49,283 nucleotides of DNA from Anaerococcus sp. Lineage in GTDB: Bacteria > Bacillota > Clostridia > Tissierellales > Peptoniphilaceae. Location: assembly GCA_022780515.1 (NCBI GenBank), contig JALEUV010000024.1, forward strand, positions 80,793 through 130,075, read 5' to 3'. Shown here one piece after another: positions 29,554 to 39,928 of this stretch. Numbering within the stretch: the stretch's first letter is position 1; each line of letters opens with the position of its first letter. The notes below the pieces were generated by a model. That model was not told the DNA's origin and made no database searches. It was given only the letters and a program-made list of their open reading frames with translations. The translations under genes and the position numbers were made by a program.

Positions 29554-30914
29554 GAAAAGAATACACAAAAATTAAAAAAATTGAATCATCTATGATAGAA
29601 ATAGAAAAGGTAACAGATGTTGCCTACAAGGCTGTAGTAAGCCTTCACGCCCTAGGCAGGGACTTTGTAGGTCAAGTTATAAAGATCGATGAAGATACTG
29701 TAACTATAGAAGTTTTTGGTAATACAGAAGAATTTTCACTTAATGATATAGTGGTTTCTTTTGAGGAAAAACCCCTAGAAATTCCACTAAATGAAACTAT
29801 CTTGGGTAGGACTTTCAATGGAATAGGGGAACCTATAGATAATGGTGGTCAAATCTATTCAGATAAGACCTATTCTATAGAAGGCCTTCCATTAAATCCT
29901 GTGGCACGTGAATACCCTAGGGACTTTATCCAAACAGGCATATCTTCAATAGACGTTCTTACAACCCTAATCCGTGGTCAAAAACTCCCTATATTTTCTG
30001 GATCAGGCCTTAGCCACAACCAAATAGCAACTCAAATAGTTAGACAAGCCAAGCTCAAAACCGACGATGATTTTTGCTTTGTCTTTGCTGCCATGGGAAT
30101 CAAGAAGGATGAAGCCATGTTCTTTGAAGATTCTTTCAACAAGGCGGGGGTTAGGGACAAGGTAGTCATGTATGAGAATTTCGCAGACTCACCTATTATG
30201 GAAAGACTTATTGCACCCAAATGTGCATTGACAGCTGCAGAATACCTAGCCTTTGAAAAGGGCTACCATGTTCTTGTCCTTATAACAGATATGACTTCCT
30301 ACAGCGAAGCCTTGCGTGAAGTGTCATCTATTAGGGGTGAGGTACCATCAAGGAAGGGCTACCCTGGCTACCTATATTCTGACCTTGCATCCATATATGA
30401 GAGGGCAGGGATGATAGAAGGGGTTGAGGGATCAGTTACCCTTATTCCAATCTTAACTATGCCAAATGATGATATAACCCACCCAGTAGCAGACCTTACA
30501 GGCTATATTACTGAGGGACAAATTGTAATCGATAGGCAACTATCTAACAAGGGAATATATCCACCTATCAATGTCCTCCCTTCCCTATCTAGACTTATGA
30601 AGGATGGTATAGGGGAAGGCTATACAAGGTCAGACCATGAGGACCTTATGAATCAACTCTACGAATCCTATTCCAAGGTTCAAGATGTAAGAAATATAGC
30701 ACAGATAGTTGGAGAAGACGATTTGTCAGATACTGATAAAAAATACCTAGAATTTGGAAGTGCCTTTGAAAATAAATTCTTGTCCCAAGACCAAAATGAA
30801 AATAGAGAACTTGACGAATCTCTTGACCTAGGTTGGGATATCTTAAAAATTCTACCAAGAACTGAACTTCACAGGGTTTCTAAGGAAAACTGTGATAAAT
30901 TTATAGGTGATTAG
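29550..30914 (+). CDS. ntpB: V-type ATP synthase subunit B
   Basis: [52 protein letters not shown]. Confidence 0.96.
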   Translation: MRKEYTKIKKIESSMIEIEKVTDVAYKAVVSLHALGRDFVGQVIKIDEDTVTIEVFGNTEEFSLNDIVVSFEEKPLEIPLNETILGRTFNGIGEPIDNGGQIYSDKTYSIEGLPLNPVAREYPRDFIQTGISSIDVLTTLIRGQKLPIFSGSGLSHNQIATQIVRQAKLKTDDDFCFVFAAMGIKKDEAMFFEDSFNKAGVRDKVVMYENFADSPIMERLIAPKCALTAAEYLAFEKGYHVLVLITDMTSYSEALREVSSIRGEVPSRKGYPGYLYSDLASIYERAGMIEGVEGSVTLIPILTMPNDDITHPVADLTGYITEGQIVIDRQLSNKGIYPPINVLPSLSRLMKDGIGEGYTRSDHEDLMNQLYESYSKVQDVRNIAQIVGEDDLSDTDKKYLEFGSAFENKFLSQDQNENRELDESLDLGWDILKILPRTELHRVSKENCDKFIGD

Positions 30915-31547
30915 ATGGAAACCAACAAACTATCAGCAACTAAAGCAAATTTATTGAAGGCCAAAGAAGAGCTAAAGCTCCTAAGTGGTGGCTATGAAAT
31001 ACTCGATAAAAAACGCAAGGCCCTCATGAAGGCCTACGATGATAAGGTCAAAGACCGTAACAGTCTCAATGAAGAAGTAAATAAGACCCTGTCTAATATA
31101 AAGGAAAACTTTAAGAGGGTCATGATTACCCTAGGAGAGGCAGACCTTGATTCGATTTCGAGGTCTGTGCCAATTGATAATTCATTGGAGATTACTAGCA
31201 GCAAGTTTATGCAAACAGAGATTAGTAAGATTGAATTTGAGGAAGTAGGCCTAAACCTTTCATATTCCTTCTATGAAACAAATGCAGCCTTTGACCTAGC
31301 CATCCTAAGCTTTAACACCTTGAGGTCAAAAATTTTTAAATTAGCGGAGCTTGATACTACAATCACTTCCCTAAACAACGAAATATCAAAGACTAGCAAA
31401 AAAGTTAATTCTTTGGAGAAGGTTCAAATTCCAAAGTACAAGGAAATAATAAAAACCATATCTCAAAGCCTTGAAGAAAAGGAGAGGGAAGACTTTTCAA
31501 AGACAAAAATTGTCAAGGAAAATAAAATTAAAAAGCAAAAAAATTAA
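30915..31547 (+). CDS. ntpD: V-type ATP synthase subunit D
   Basis: LSATKANLLKAKEELKLLSGGYEILDKKRKALM. Confidence 0.93.
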   Translation: METNKLSATKANLLKAKEELKLLSGGYEILDKKRKALMKAYDDKVKDRNSLNEEVNKTLSNIKENFKRVMITLGEADLDSISRSVPIDNSLEITSSKFMQTEISKIEFEEVGLNLSYSFYETNAAFDLAILSFNTLRSKIFKLAELDTTITSLNNEISKTSKKVNSLEKVQIPKYKEIIKTISQSLEEKEREDFSKTKIVKENKIKKQKN

Positions 31548-31548
31548 G

Positions 31549-31571
31549 GTCCGAGCTAATCGGACCCCTTT
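31549..31571 (+). terminator. Intrinsic terminator after V-ATPase operon
   Basis: GGTCCG-AGCTAAT-CGGACC hairpin then TTTT. Confidence 0.7.
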
Positions 31572-31583
31572 TAAATTCTAGAT

Positions 31584-32972
31584 TTATGCTGAAATATCTT
31601 CTTTTTCAGCTTTCTTCATATATTGGTAAATCTTGATGGCTATGGCCATTTCTATTCTCTTTCTAAAGATCTTGCAAGAAAATTCGTAGGTATTGTTTAT
31701 ATCCCCTGTAGCGTTGTAGGAATTGGCTGCACAACCTCCTGAGCAGTACATATTGGCCCAGCAAGACCTACATTCTTCCTTAGAATAGCAATTACATTGT
31801 TTAAATTGATCCACTAGGTCAGATCTTTTTATCCCTTCATTTAAGTTACCTATGAGAAAATCTTCATTGCCTACGAATTGGTGGCAAGGATAAAGGTCAC
31901 CTGTAGGTGTTACTGCCATATATTCTGTACCAGATCCACAGCCTGATATTCTCTTGTGGACACAAGGACCATTTTCTAAATCTAGCATATAGTGGTAGAA
32001 GATAAATTCATCATCATTATCAATTTTTTCCATCATCATATCTGCCAATTTTTCGTATTGGTCATAGATTGTATCTAGGTGTTCATCCCTTAGGGCGTAA
32101 GGCTCGTCAGGATTACCTACAACTGGCTCTAGAGAAGTTCTATTGAAACCTAGGTCTAGGTAGGTTTTGATGTCTTCTGTAAAATCTAGGTTGTTGGCTG
32201 TGAAGGTTCCCCTCATATAGTATTCCTTATCGCCACGTTTTTTAACAAAATTTTGAAACTTTGGCACTACTGTATCATAAGATCCCTTACCAGCTATAGT
32301 TTTTCTAAAGGCATCATGTTTTTCCTTCCTACCATCTAAGGATAGGACTACATTTTTCATATTTTCATTGAGGTAGTCGATCACCTCATCATCTAAGAGC
32401 ATCCCGTTTGTAGTGAGGGTAAAGTTAAAGTGCTTGTTATATTCTTCTTCCTTGGATCTCGCGTAGTCTACGGTGTCTTTTACTAGGTCAAAGTTTAGTA
32501 GGGGTTCCCCACCAAAAAAGTCAATATCTAAATTGTAGTGGCTACCAGAGTTTTCTATAAGGAAGTCTATGGCAGACCTTGCCACATCCTTTTTCATAAT
32601 GGCATCAGGGCCATGGTACTTGCCACCCTTGGCGAAGCAGTATTCACAAGAAAGGTTGCAGGTGTGGGCAACATTTAGGCAGAGGGCCTTGATTTGGGTA
32701 GGTCTATTTACTATATCTATAGCAAGGTCCTTGTAGATATCCTCTGAAAATAAGAGGCCTTCGTCTTCTAGGTCCTTAATTTCTTGGTAGACTGCTTCAA
32801 ATTCATCATCAGTAAGGTTATATCTTTCTGTAATAATTTCTCTTATATGGTCTTTATCATTATCTTCATATAATCCGATAGTATCATAGGTTACATCGTC
32901 AACAGCGTGGACTGAACCGCTATATATATCTAAAACAATATTAAATCCATGGGATTTGTATTGGTGAATCAT
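31584..32972 (-). CDS. scfB: SCIFF (ranthipeptide) thioether-forming radical SAM/SPASM maturase
   Basis: CNLSCEYCFAKGGKYHG radical SAM motif, SPASM cysteines (CNCYSKEECRSCWANMYCSGGC), adjacent SCIFF precursor. Confidence 0.92.
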   Translation of the reverse strand: MIHQYKSHGFNIVLDIYSGSVHAVDDVTYDTIGLYEDNDKDHIREIITERYNLTDDEFEAVYQEIKDLEDEGLLFSEDIYKDLAIDIVNRPTQIKALCLNVAHTCNLSCEYCFAKGGKYHGPDAIMKKDVARSAIDFLIENSGSHYNLDIDFFGGEPLLNFDLVKDTVDYARSKEEEYNKHFNFTLTTNGMLLDDEVIDYLNENMKNVVLSLDGRKEKHDAFRKTIAGKGSYDTVVPKFQNFVKKRGDKEYYMRGTFTANNLDFTEDIKTYLDLGFNRTSLEPVVGNPDEPYALRDEHLDTIYDQYEKLADMMMEKIDNDDEFIFYHYMLDLENGPCVHKRISGCGSGTEYMAVTPTGDLYPCHQFVGNEDFLIGNLNEGIKRSDLVDQFKQCNCYSKEECRSCWANMYCSGGCAANSYNATGDINNTYEFSCKIFRKRIEMAIAIKIYQYMKKAEKEDISA

Positions 32973-33031
32973 AATATCTCCTTTGTTTAAATTGAAAGTA
33001 GTGAAAAAAATTTAACAACAATATACACAAT

Positions 33032-33064
33032 AAAAAACTTATCTAAGGGAAATCCCTAGATAAG
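33032..33064 (-). terminator. Intrinsic terminator/attenuator between scfA and scfB
   Basis: On minus strand: CTTATCTAGGG-ATTT-CCCTTAGATAAG followed by TTTTTTA. Confidence 0.75.
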
Positions 33065-33074
33065 TCAAAATCAA

Positions 33075-33224
33075 TTATTTATTTTTTTTGCTAACACATT
33101 CTTGATTAGCTACACCACAACTTGTTTTGCAAGCTGATTGGCAAGATGTTTGACATTCGCCACATCCACCGTTTTTCTTGCTCTTGTGGAGATTTCTTGT
33201 GTTTAAAGTTACAATTCTTTTCAT
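33075..33224 (-). CDS. scfA: SCIFF (six cysteines in forty-five) ranthipeptide precursor
   Basis: Manual translation: MKRIVTLNTRNLHKSKKNGGCGECQTSCQSACKTSCGVANQECVSKKNK (49 aa, 6 Cys); SD AAAGGAG; not in supplied ORF track. Confidence 0.96.
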   Translation of the reverse strand: MKRIVTLNTRNLHKSKKNGGCGECQTSCQSACKTSCGVANQECVSKKNK

Positions 33225-33248
33225 ATGTACTCTCCTTTTCTTTTCTTA

Positions 33249-33277
33249 ATAATATCAGTTTTTATTAACTTTGTCAA
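33249..33277 (-). promoter_or_regulatory. Consensus sigma-70-type promoter for scfA
   Basis: Minus strand TTGACA - 17 bp - TATTAT, just upstream of scfA SD and overlapping 3' end of decarboxylase gene. Confidence 0.8.
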
Positions 33278-34604
33278 TTATTGTATAAATAAATTCTTCA
33301 TCAATATTCAAATCAAAATCATTTGACTTAAAGTAGGAGATAGTGGAAAGGACATCTCTATCAATAACTTCTCCAGGCACAAGTAGGGGAATTCCTGGTG
33401 GATAGGCATAGACGTATTGGCTAGAAATTTTTCCTAGAGCTGCACCTAGTGGTGTCTTTTCCTTATTTGATGATATAGCCTCATAAATTTTCATTTTTTT
33501 CTTAGGTGTATTTATTGTGACTTGCCTAGGAGATTCTTTCTTATTTATCTCCTTATCAATTTCTACCAAGGCCTGGCTTAGTCTATCAAATCCTATATCC
33601 CTATCAAAGATTGTCCCAATAAGCAAGGTATATTCTGGATAAGCCATCTCGATTTCAATTTTTTTATCTCGAAGGAGCTCACCTAGGTGCTTACCTGATA
33701 TAGTTGTATCTTTTGTAGAAATTAAAATCTTGGACTTATCTTTTTTGTTATCATCTATAATTTTTAAATTTTTAAGGTCAAGGTCGTAAATTTTATTTAG
33801 CTTAATGTCTAATTTCCCATATAGGTCATAGAATTTTCCAAAATTTTCTATCATTTCATCTATGCTTTGTAAAATTAAATAAGAAGGAGATGATGTTTGA
33901 AAAATCGCTAGATTTCTCTTTATTTCACCAAATAGCCCCCTATCATTTATGAGTAGACCTGCGCTAGGTGTGAGGGCTGATAGGTTCTTGTGAAAGGATG
34001 TTACTGCCACATCAAAGCTATTTGTGTAGAGCTTATTTAATAGCAAGTGGCTACCATGGGCAAGGTCTACCAGGAGTTTGGTCTTATATTTTTGGCATGT
34101 TCCGTAGATTCTATCTAAGTCTAGATTATAGCCCTCATAGGATGGGGAAGTTACAACTAGGGTAGCATAATCTTTTTTAGCGAGCATTTCTTCTAGTCTT
34201 TCATAATCTATATCCTTCACTGCATTTACTTCATCTAGACTTACTTCAAGATAGTCAGGGTCAAGGTCATTTAATTCTATGGCATTGTAGACTGATTTGT
34301 GGGAGGATCTTTGCACTAGGATATTTTTATTATCCTTGGTCATGGCACGAATTGATGCAAGGATTCCACTAGTAGATCCATTTGTCGTAATAAGGGCTTC
34401 GTTTACTCTATAAATTTCTGCAAGTTTATTTTGCATTGCTACAAATAAATCCTTGGGGTCATTTAAGTTATCAAAGCCTTCAATCTCTGTCAGATCTCTT
34501 CCATAGCCCAGTCTTTGATCAAGTAATTCTGATCTTTTGTTACCAGGCATATGGAAGGGATAGTAATCTTCTTTTAAATATTGATCTAATTTTTCTTTTA
34601 ACAT
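33255..34604 (-). CDS. Orn/Lys/Arg decarboxylase family PLP-dependent protein (SpeA/YaaO-like)
   Basis: YPFHMPGNKR, TNGSTSGILASIRA, VDLAHGSHL, VTSFHKNLSALTPSAGLLI. Confidence 0.9.
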   Translation of the reverse strand: MLKEKLDQYLKEDYYPFHMPGNKRSELLDQRLGYGRDLTEIEGFDNLNDPKDLFVAMQNKLAEIYRVNEALITTNGSTSGILASIRAMTKDNKNILVQRSSHKSVYNAIELNDLDPDYLEVSLDEVNAVKDIDYERLEEMLAKKDYATLVVTSPSYEGYNLDLDRIYGTCQKYKTKLLVDLAHGSHLLLNKLYTNSFDVAVTSFHKNLSALTPSAGLLINDRGLFGEIKRNLAIFQTSSPSYLILQSIDEMIENFGKFYDLYGKLDIKLNKIYDLDLKNLKIIDDNKKDKSKILISTKDTTISGKHLGELLRDKKIEIEMAYPEYTLLIGTIFDRDIGFDRLSQALVEIDKEINKKESPRQVTINTPKKKMKIYEAISSNKEKTPLGAALGKISSQYVYAYPPGIPLLVPGEVIDRDVLSTISYFKSNDFDLNIDEEFIYTIIDKVNKN

Positions 34605-34667
34605 AGCTACCTCTCCTATACTTTACCCTAATCTTTTCTTAGGATATAATAGGGGTAGGAGACAAGT

Positions 34668-35525
34668 ATGAGTAAAAATTTTAAAAGATTTTTAAAGATA
34701 ATATTAATATTTTTGATGTTATTAGTTTTATTTTCTGGTATCCTCCTAATAATTAACTTTTTTAGGACTTCATCAGATGAAGGAAATCCTACAAACAATG
34801 AAGAATATTTATTTTTGCTAGGAGGGGTCGATTCTACTGGAGAGAAGGAAGGGACTAGGACAGATACATTAATGCTAGTTAAGATTGATGAAGGAGATAA
34901 TTCTATAGACCTTATTTCTATTCCTAGAGATAGCCTTGTTTATATAAATGGGTCAATGGATAAGATAAACGCAGCTCATTCATATGGGGGAATAGATCTC
35001 ACTATGGAGACCATAAGAGAGTTTTTAGGGATAGATCTATCCAAGTACCTGGTAATTTCCTTTGATGGAGTAATAAAGGCCATAGATGCCATAGGTGGCA
35101 TAGATATAGATGTAAGTGAGGATGTAGCCTATGCTATGGACATAGAGCCTGGCATCCACCATTTTAATGGAGAAGAGGCCCTAGACTATGTGAGGTTTAG
35201 GAAGGGCTATAATAATGCTGACCTTGGTAGGATTGATACCCAGCAAGACTTTATGGGTCAATTAATAAAAGAAACCACCAAGATTAAAAATCTGCCTAAA
35301 CTTCCCCTAGCCTACTTAGCAGCAAGGTCTCATATAGAAACAAATATTCCCTTTACCAAGCTCGTAAGCCTAGGTATGAGCTTAAAGAAAGTCAACAAGG
35401 AAGATATAAATAAAGTCAAACTTTATGGAGAAGTTGTAGACATAGATGGAACAAGTTATTACGATATTTACGATGAGTCTATTGAAGAGATTAGGAGGGA
35501 CTACCTCTATAATTTTTCCTATTAG
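34668..35525 (+). CDS. LytR-CpsA-Psr (LCP) family cell wall transferase
   Basis: N-terminal TM, GTRTDTLMLVKI, ISIPRDSLVYI, KINAAHSYGG, YVRFRKGYNNADLGRIDTQQDFM. Confidence 0.93.
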   Translation: MSKNFKRFLKIILIFLMLLVLFSGILLIINFFRTSSDEGNPTNNEEYLFLLGGVDSTGEKEGTRTDTLMLVKIDEGDNSIDLISIPRDSLVYINGSMDKINAAHSYGGIDLTMETIREFLGIDLSKYLVISFDGVIKAIDAIGGIDIDVSEDVAYAMDIEPGIHHFNGEEALDYVRFRKGYNNADLGRIDTQQDFMGQLIKETTKIKNLPKLPLAYLAARSHIETNIPFTKLVSLGMSLKKVNKEDINKVKLYGEVVDIDGTSYYDIYDESIEEIRRDYLYNFSY

Positions 35526-35604
35526 AAATAAATAGCTAACATTCTAAAGGGCAATTTATGTAAATTATCGTATAATGTCAATAGTGTTCTTATTGGAGGA
35601 TAAA

Positions 35605-36123
35605 ATGGATTTAAAATCAAAAATTAGAGTAATTGAGGGCTACCCAGAAGAAGGTATATCATTTAAGGATATAACTACCCTACTTAAAGATAGGGAAGCT
35701 TTTAGACAAGCCATTGATGAATTGACTAAGTCTATTGAAAGCTATGACTTTGATTATATAGTAGGAATAGAATCAAGAGGATTTATCTTTGGGGCAGTCC
35801 TTGCAGATAGATTAAATAAAGGATTTATTCCTATAAGAAAGCCAGGTAAACTACCAGGCAAGACCAAAAAAGTTTCCTATGATCTCGAATATGGGTCATC
35901 TGAGCTAGAAATGCATGAAGATTCTATCAAAGAAGGAGATAAGGTCATTATAATAGATGACTTGATTGCAACAGGAGGCAGTGCCAAGGCTGCAGCTGAA
36001 CTTGTTGAATCTTTGGGTGGTCAAGTCTTGGCCTTCGAGTTTTTAATAGAGCTAACAAGTCTTGAGGGAAAAGCAGTCCTAGAAGACTACAATGTAATTT
36101 CTATAGTTAAATACCACCACTAA
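35605..36123 (+). CDS. apt: Adenine phosphoribosyltransferase
   Basis: IRVIEGYPEEGISFKDITTLL, VIIIDDLIATGGSAKAAAELV; start reassigned to 35605 after TTGGAGG. Confidence 0.95.
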   Translation: MDLKSKIRVIEGYPEEGISFKDITTLLKDREAFRQAIDELTKSIESYDFDYIVGIESRGFIFGAVLADRLNKGFIPIRKPGKLPGKTKKVSYDLEYGSSELEMHEDSIKEGDKVIIIDDLIATGGSAKAAAELVESLGGQVLAFEFLIELTSLEGKAVLEDYNVISIVKYHH

Positions 36124-36129
36124 AGAATG

Positions 36130-36150
36130 GCCTCCTAGGGAGGCTTTTTT
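36130..36150 (+). terminator. Intrinsic terminator after apt
   Basis: GCCTCC-TAG-GGAGGC then TTTTTT. Confidence 0.85.
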
Positions 36151-36200
36151 GATGGGAAGGTAGTTTAAGATTTGGAAACTTTACTTATCCACAAGCTGAC

Positions 36201-36228
36201 TTGCAAAATCTTAAGGGCTTAGTATAAT
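36201..36228 (+). promoter_or_regulatory. Putative promoter of dnaJ-like/clpB operon
   Basis: TTGCAA - 16 bp - TATAAT. Confidence 0.6.
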
Positions 36229-36236
36229 AATTTTAA

Positions 36237-36253
36237 GGTCAGAGATGGTCAAA
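36237..36253 (+). promoter_or_regulatory. CtsR-type heat-shock operator
   Basis: GGTCAGA-GAT-GGTCAAA versus CtsR box RGTCAAANANRGTCAAA, just downstream of -10. Confidence 0.8.
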
Positions 36254-36269
36254 CATGATGGAGGTAATT

Positions 36270-37196
36270 ATGAAGTTTAGAGATTATTATGAAGTATTGG
36301 GAGTTGAAAAAAGTGCAAGTCCCGATGAAATTAAAAGCGCATATAGGAAATTAGCCAAGAAATATCATCCAGACCTTCATCCAAATGATAAGGAAGCAGA
36401 AAAGAAATTTACAGAGATAAATGAAGCCTACGAAGTTCTATCAGATAAGGATAAGAGAGATAAGTACGATAGGTTTGGTCAAAATGCAAATTTCCAAGGA
36501 GGTCAAAACTTCGATCCTCGAGATTTCGGCTTTGATTTTGGAAACTTTGGAGGCAACACTTACACATATACAAACACAAATTCTAGCGGTTTTTCTGACT
36601 TTTTTGATACACTTTTTGGAGGTTTTTCTAATTCTTCCAGGAGGAGTGGTGGATCAGGCAAGTTTTCTTCTTTTGGAAATGGATTTTCCAAGAAAAACAA
36701 GCAAGTACTCAACAAGTCCATAACGATATCCCTAGAGGAAGCCCTAAAGGGAACTACCAGGAAAGTCAGTATAAAGGCTGGTGGTAATTTAATAGATATA
36801 GATGTTAATATTCCCAAGGGAATCAAAAACAACAACAAAATAAAGATAGATGCTAGTAAATATGGCATAGATGCCGACTTAGTAGTCAAGGTAAAAATAA
36901 AAGATGAAGAGGGCCTTAGACTTGATGGAATTGACATAATCAAGGAAGTCAAGATGAAGCCATGGGAAGCATATTTTGGTGCCAAGAAAAAAATCTCAAA
37001 TCTCGGTAAGTCCTTTATGGTAAATATCCCAAAGAAGGTAAATACAGGTAGTAAAATTAGACTAAAAAATAGGGGATATGAGGACAGGAAGGGCAACAGG
37101 GGAGATTTGATCCTAGAAATTATAATAGAAAATCCAAGCTACTTAAGTGAAGAAGCTGAGAAACTCTACAAAAACTTACAAGCAATGGAGGCTTAA
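36270..37196 (+). CDS. DnaJ/CbpA-type J-domain co-chaperone (no zinc finger)
   Basis: [32 protein letters not shown]-rich linker, C-terminal DnaJ domain; start set at 36270. Confidence 0.9.
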   Translation: MKFRDYYEVLGVEKSASPDEIKSAYRKLAKKYHPDLHPNDKEAEKKFTEINEAYEVLSDKDKRDKYDRFGQNANFQGGQNFDPRDFGFDFGNFGGNTYTYTNTNSSGFSDFFDTLFGGFSNSSRRSGGSGKFSSFGNGFSKKNKQVLNKSITISLEEALKGTTRKVSIKAGGNLIDIDVNIPKGIKNNNKIKIDASKYGIDADLVVKVKIKDEEGLRLDGIDIIKEVKMKPWEAYFGAKKKISNLGKSFMVNIPKKVNTGSKIRLKNRGYEDRKGNRGDLILEIIIENPSYLSEEAEKLYKNLQAMEA

Positions 37197-37197
37197 T

Positions 37198-39783
37198 ATG
37201 GATATTAAAAAATTTACACAAAAATCTCAAGAAGCAATCAATGACAGTCAAGCCCTAGCTATCAAAAATTCTAATCCTGAAGTAAATGAGATTCATCTAG
37301 CCTATGCCCTAGTGAACTCTTCAGATTCTACAGTTAGCCAAATCATAAAGTCCATGGATGTGGACTATGAAGGTTATAGGAATAGGATTTTAAGTAGGGT
37401 AGAAGGGATGCCTAGTCAAGATGGCAATGTCAATATTTACCCATCGCAGCTATATCAAAGAATCCTCTTGAAGGCTGAAGATGAGGCGAAGGCTATGGGG
37501 GATAGCTATGTTTCAACAGAGCATATATTCTTGTCCTTACTAAAGGAAAAGACTGACCTCGATTCACTAAATAAGGACTATAATCTTACTTACAAGGCCT
37601 TTAAAAATTCTATTTCAAACGTCAGGAAAGGTCAAAAAGTCACCAACGATAACCCTGAAGAAACTACCAATCCCCTAGAAAAATTTGGTAGAAACCTAAC
37701 CCAAGAGGCCAAGGAGGGAAAGATCGACCCAGTTATAGGCAGGGATAGCGAGATTAGAAATGCCCTTAGGATCTTATCTCGTCGTAAGAAAAATAACCCA
37801 GTCCTTATAGGTCAACCCGGTGTTGGTAAGACTGCTATAGTGGAAGGCCTTGCCCAAAGGATTGTAAATAATGATGTGCCAGAGCCTATCCAAGGTAAGA
37901 CTATCTTTTCCCTAGATATGGGAGCCTTGATAGCAGGGGCCAAGTATAGGGGTCAGTTCGAAGAAAGACTAAAGGCAGTATTGGAAGAAATTCAAAAGTC
38001 TGATGGTCAAATTATAATGTTCATTGATGAGATCCACAATATAGTTGGTGCTGGTAAAAGTGAAGGTGCCATGGATGCATCAAATATTATGAAGCCAATG
38101 CTTGCCCGTGGTGAAATCAAGGTAATAGGAGCTACAACCCTCAATGAATATAGGCAATATATAGAAAAAGATGGGGCCTTAGAGAGAAGGTTCCAAAAGG
38201 TAATAGTTGACCAACCATCTGTTGAAGATACTATAAGCATCCTTAGAGGTATCAAGGATAAGTATGAAATCTACCATGGTATTAGAATCTCTGATAATGC
38301 AGTAATAGCTGCAGCAGAGCTATCAGATAGGTATATAACCGATAGGTTCTTGCCAGATAAGGCAATAGATTTGATGGATGAAGCCTGTGCCACTGTTAGA
38401 ACCGAGATAGATACCATGCCTACCTATATAGATGAGCAAAAGAGAAAGCTCCTCCAACTACAAATCGAAATAACAGCCCTCAAAAAAGAAGAGGACGAGT
38501 ATTCTGTGAAGAGAAGGGAAGACTTGGAAAAAGAATTGGCAGACCTTTCCGAAAAATATGACCAAGAATTTATGAAGTGGCAAGAGCAAAAATCTGCCAT
38601 AGATGATGTCAAAAATATAAAAGAAGAAATTGACATGGTTAAAAACAAAATAGACGAGGCAGAAAGAAATTATGACTTTGAGAAACTTTCTGAGCTAAAA
38701 TACGGCAAACTTCCTCAGTTAGAGCAAAAATTGGAAGTCGCCAACGAGGCTTCTAATGGCAAGGAAGATAGGTCAATAAAAGAAGTTGTTACAGAAGAGG
38801 ATGTGGCAGATGTAGTAAGCAACTGGACCAAGATACCAGTAAGTAAACTAGTCGAAAGTGAAAGGACTAAGATTCTCCACCTACCAGAGAAACTTCACGA
38901 GAGGGTAATAGGTCAAGAAGAAGCCATAGAATCTGTAACAGATGCCATAATTAGGGCAAGAAGTGGCCTCAAAAACCAAAATAGACCAATAGGATCCTTT
39001 ATCTTCCTTGGACCAACTGGAGTGGGTAAGACTGAGCTTGCCAAGGCCCTAACTGAAGCTATGTTTGACGATGAGAGGAATATGATCCGTATAGACATGA
39101 GTGAGTATATGGAAAAATATAGCGTATCAAGGTTAATAGGGGCTGCTCCTGGCTATGTTGGCTATGAAGAAGGTGGCCAACTAACTGAAGCAGTTAGACG
39201 TAAGCCATACTCAGTAATCCTCTTTGATGAGATCGAGAAGGCCCATCCAGACGTCTTTAACATTTTGCTACAAGTCTTAGATGATGGAAGGCTAACAGAT
39301 AGTCAAGGTAGGACTGCTGACTTCAAAAACACTATTATCATTATGACATCCAATATTGGGTCCCAATACCTAATAGATGGACTAAATAACGATGGAAGTA
39401 TAAATAAGGAAGTCAGAGAAAGGGTAGATGCTCTTCTAAGATCTTCCTTTAAGCCAGAATTCCTAAATAGGATTGACGATATTGTAATGTTTACTCCACT
39501 AACAAGTGAAGAAGTCTACAGGATAATAGACCTACAAATAGAAGATATAGGTAAGAGACTTGAGGATAAGAATATCACTCTTGAAATATCAAGTCCTGCC
39601 AAGGAATATATCCTAGCCAAGGCCTATGACGTAGAATACGGAGCAAGACCTGTAAAGAGATTCTTGCAAAGAGAAGTTGAAACAAGACTTGGTAAATTAA
39701 TCCTAGAAGGTAAATTAGCTGAAAAAGATACAGCGACCCTAGTCCTAGATGCTAATAAGGAATTAACTTTTGATATAAATTAA
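37198..39783 (+). CDS. clpB: ATP-dependent chaperone ClpB
   Basis: Two AAA+ modules ([37 protein letters not shown]), middle coiled coil; start set at 37198. Confidence 0.95.
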   Translation: MDIKKFTQKSQEAINDSQALAIKNSNPEVNEIHLAYALVNSSDSTVSQIIKSMDVDYEGYRNRILSRVEGMPSQDGNVNIYPSQLYQRILLKAEDEAKAMGDSYVSTEHIFLSLLKEKTDLDSLNKDYNLTYKAFKNSISNVRKGQKVTNDNPEETTNPLEKFGRNLTQEAKEGKIDPVIGRDSEIRNALRILSRRKKNNPVLIGQPGVGKTAIVEGLAQRIVNNDVPEPIQGKTIFSLDMGALIAGAKYRGQFEERLKAVLEEIQKSDGQIIMFIDEIHNIVGAGKSEGAMDASNIMKPMLARGEIKVIGATTLNEYRQYIEKDGALERRFQKVIVDQPSVEDTISILRGIKDKYEIYHGIRISDNAVIAAAELSDRYITDRFLPDKAIDLMDEACATVRTEIDTMPTYIDEQKRKLLQLQIEITALKKEEDEYSVKRREDLEKELADLSEKYDQEFMKWQEQKSAIDDVKNIKEEIDMVKNKIDEAERNYDFEKLSELKYGKLPQLEQKLEVANEASNGKEDRSIKEVVTEEDVADVVSNWTKIPVSKLVESERTKILHLPEKLHERVIGQEEAIESVTDAIIRARSGLKNQNRPIGSFIFLGPTGVGKTELAKALTEAMFDDERNMIRIDMSEYMEKYSVSRLIGAAPGYVGYEEGGQLTEAVRRKPYSVILFDEIEKAHPDVFNILLQVLDDGRLTDSQGRTADFKNTIIIMTSNIGSQYLIDGLNNDGSINKEVRERVDALLRSSFKPEFLNRIDDIVMFTPLTSEEVYRIIDLQIEDIGKRLEDKNITLEISSPAKEYILAKAYDVEYGARPVKRFLQREVETRLGKLILEGKLAEKDTATLVLDANKELTFDIN

Positions 39784-39789
39784 GATAGA

Positions 39790-39824
39790 CTCCCTGGGGA
39801 TAAGCCTTGGGGAGCTTTATTTTT
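39790..39824 (+). terminator. Intrinsic terminator after clpB
   Basis: CTCCCTGGGG-ATAAG-CCTTGGGGAG (with GT pairs) followed by T-rich tract. Confidence 0.75.
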
Positions 39825-39848
39825 ACAAATCCTCCTAGTATTTCTATA

Positions 39849-39864
39849 CCACAATATATTGTGT
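39849..39864 (+). promoter_or_regulatory. NrdR-box-like palindrome upstream of nrdD
   Basis: CCACAATATATTGTGT, 15/16 to the NrdR consensus acaCwAtATaTwGtgt as recalled. Confidence 0.65.
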
Positions 39865-39868
39865 TCTA

Positions 39869-39898
39869 TTTACATAATATGACTACATATGGTATAGT
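39869..39898 (+). promoter_or_regulatory. Putative nrdD promoter
   Basis: TTTACA - 18 bp - TATAGT, ~30 bp upstream of the nrdD ATG. Confidence 0.5.
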
Positions 39899-39928
39899 AT
39901 AGGTAGAAAATATTTAAAGGAGTAGATT

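Noticed and set aside
36560-37096. 178-aa antisense ORF opposite the dnaJ-like gene
   Set aside because: Mirror-frame artefact; hydrophobic low-complexity translation and no SD.
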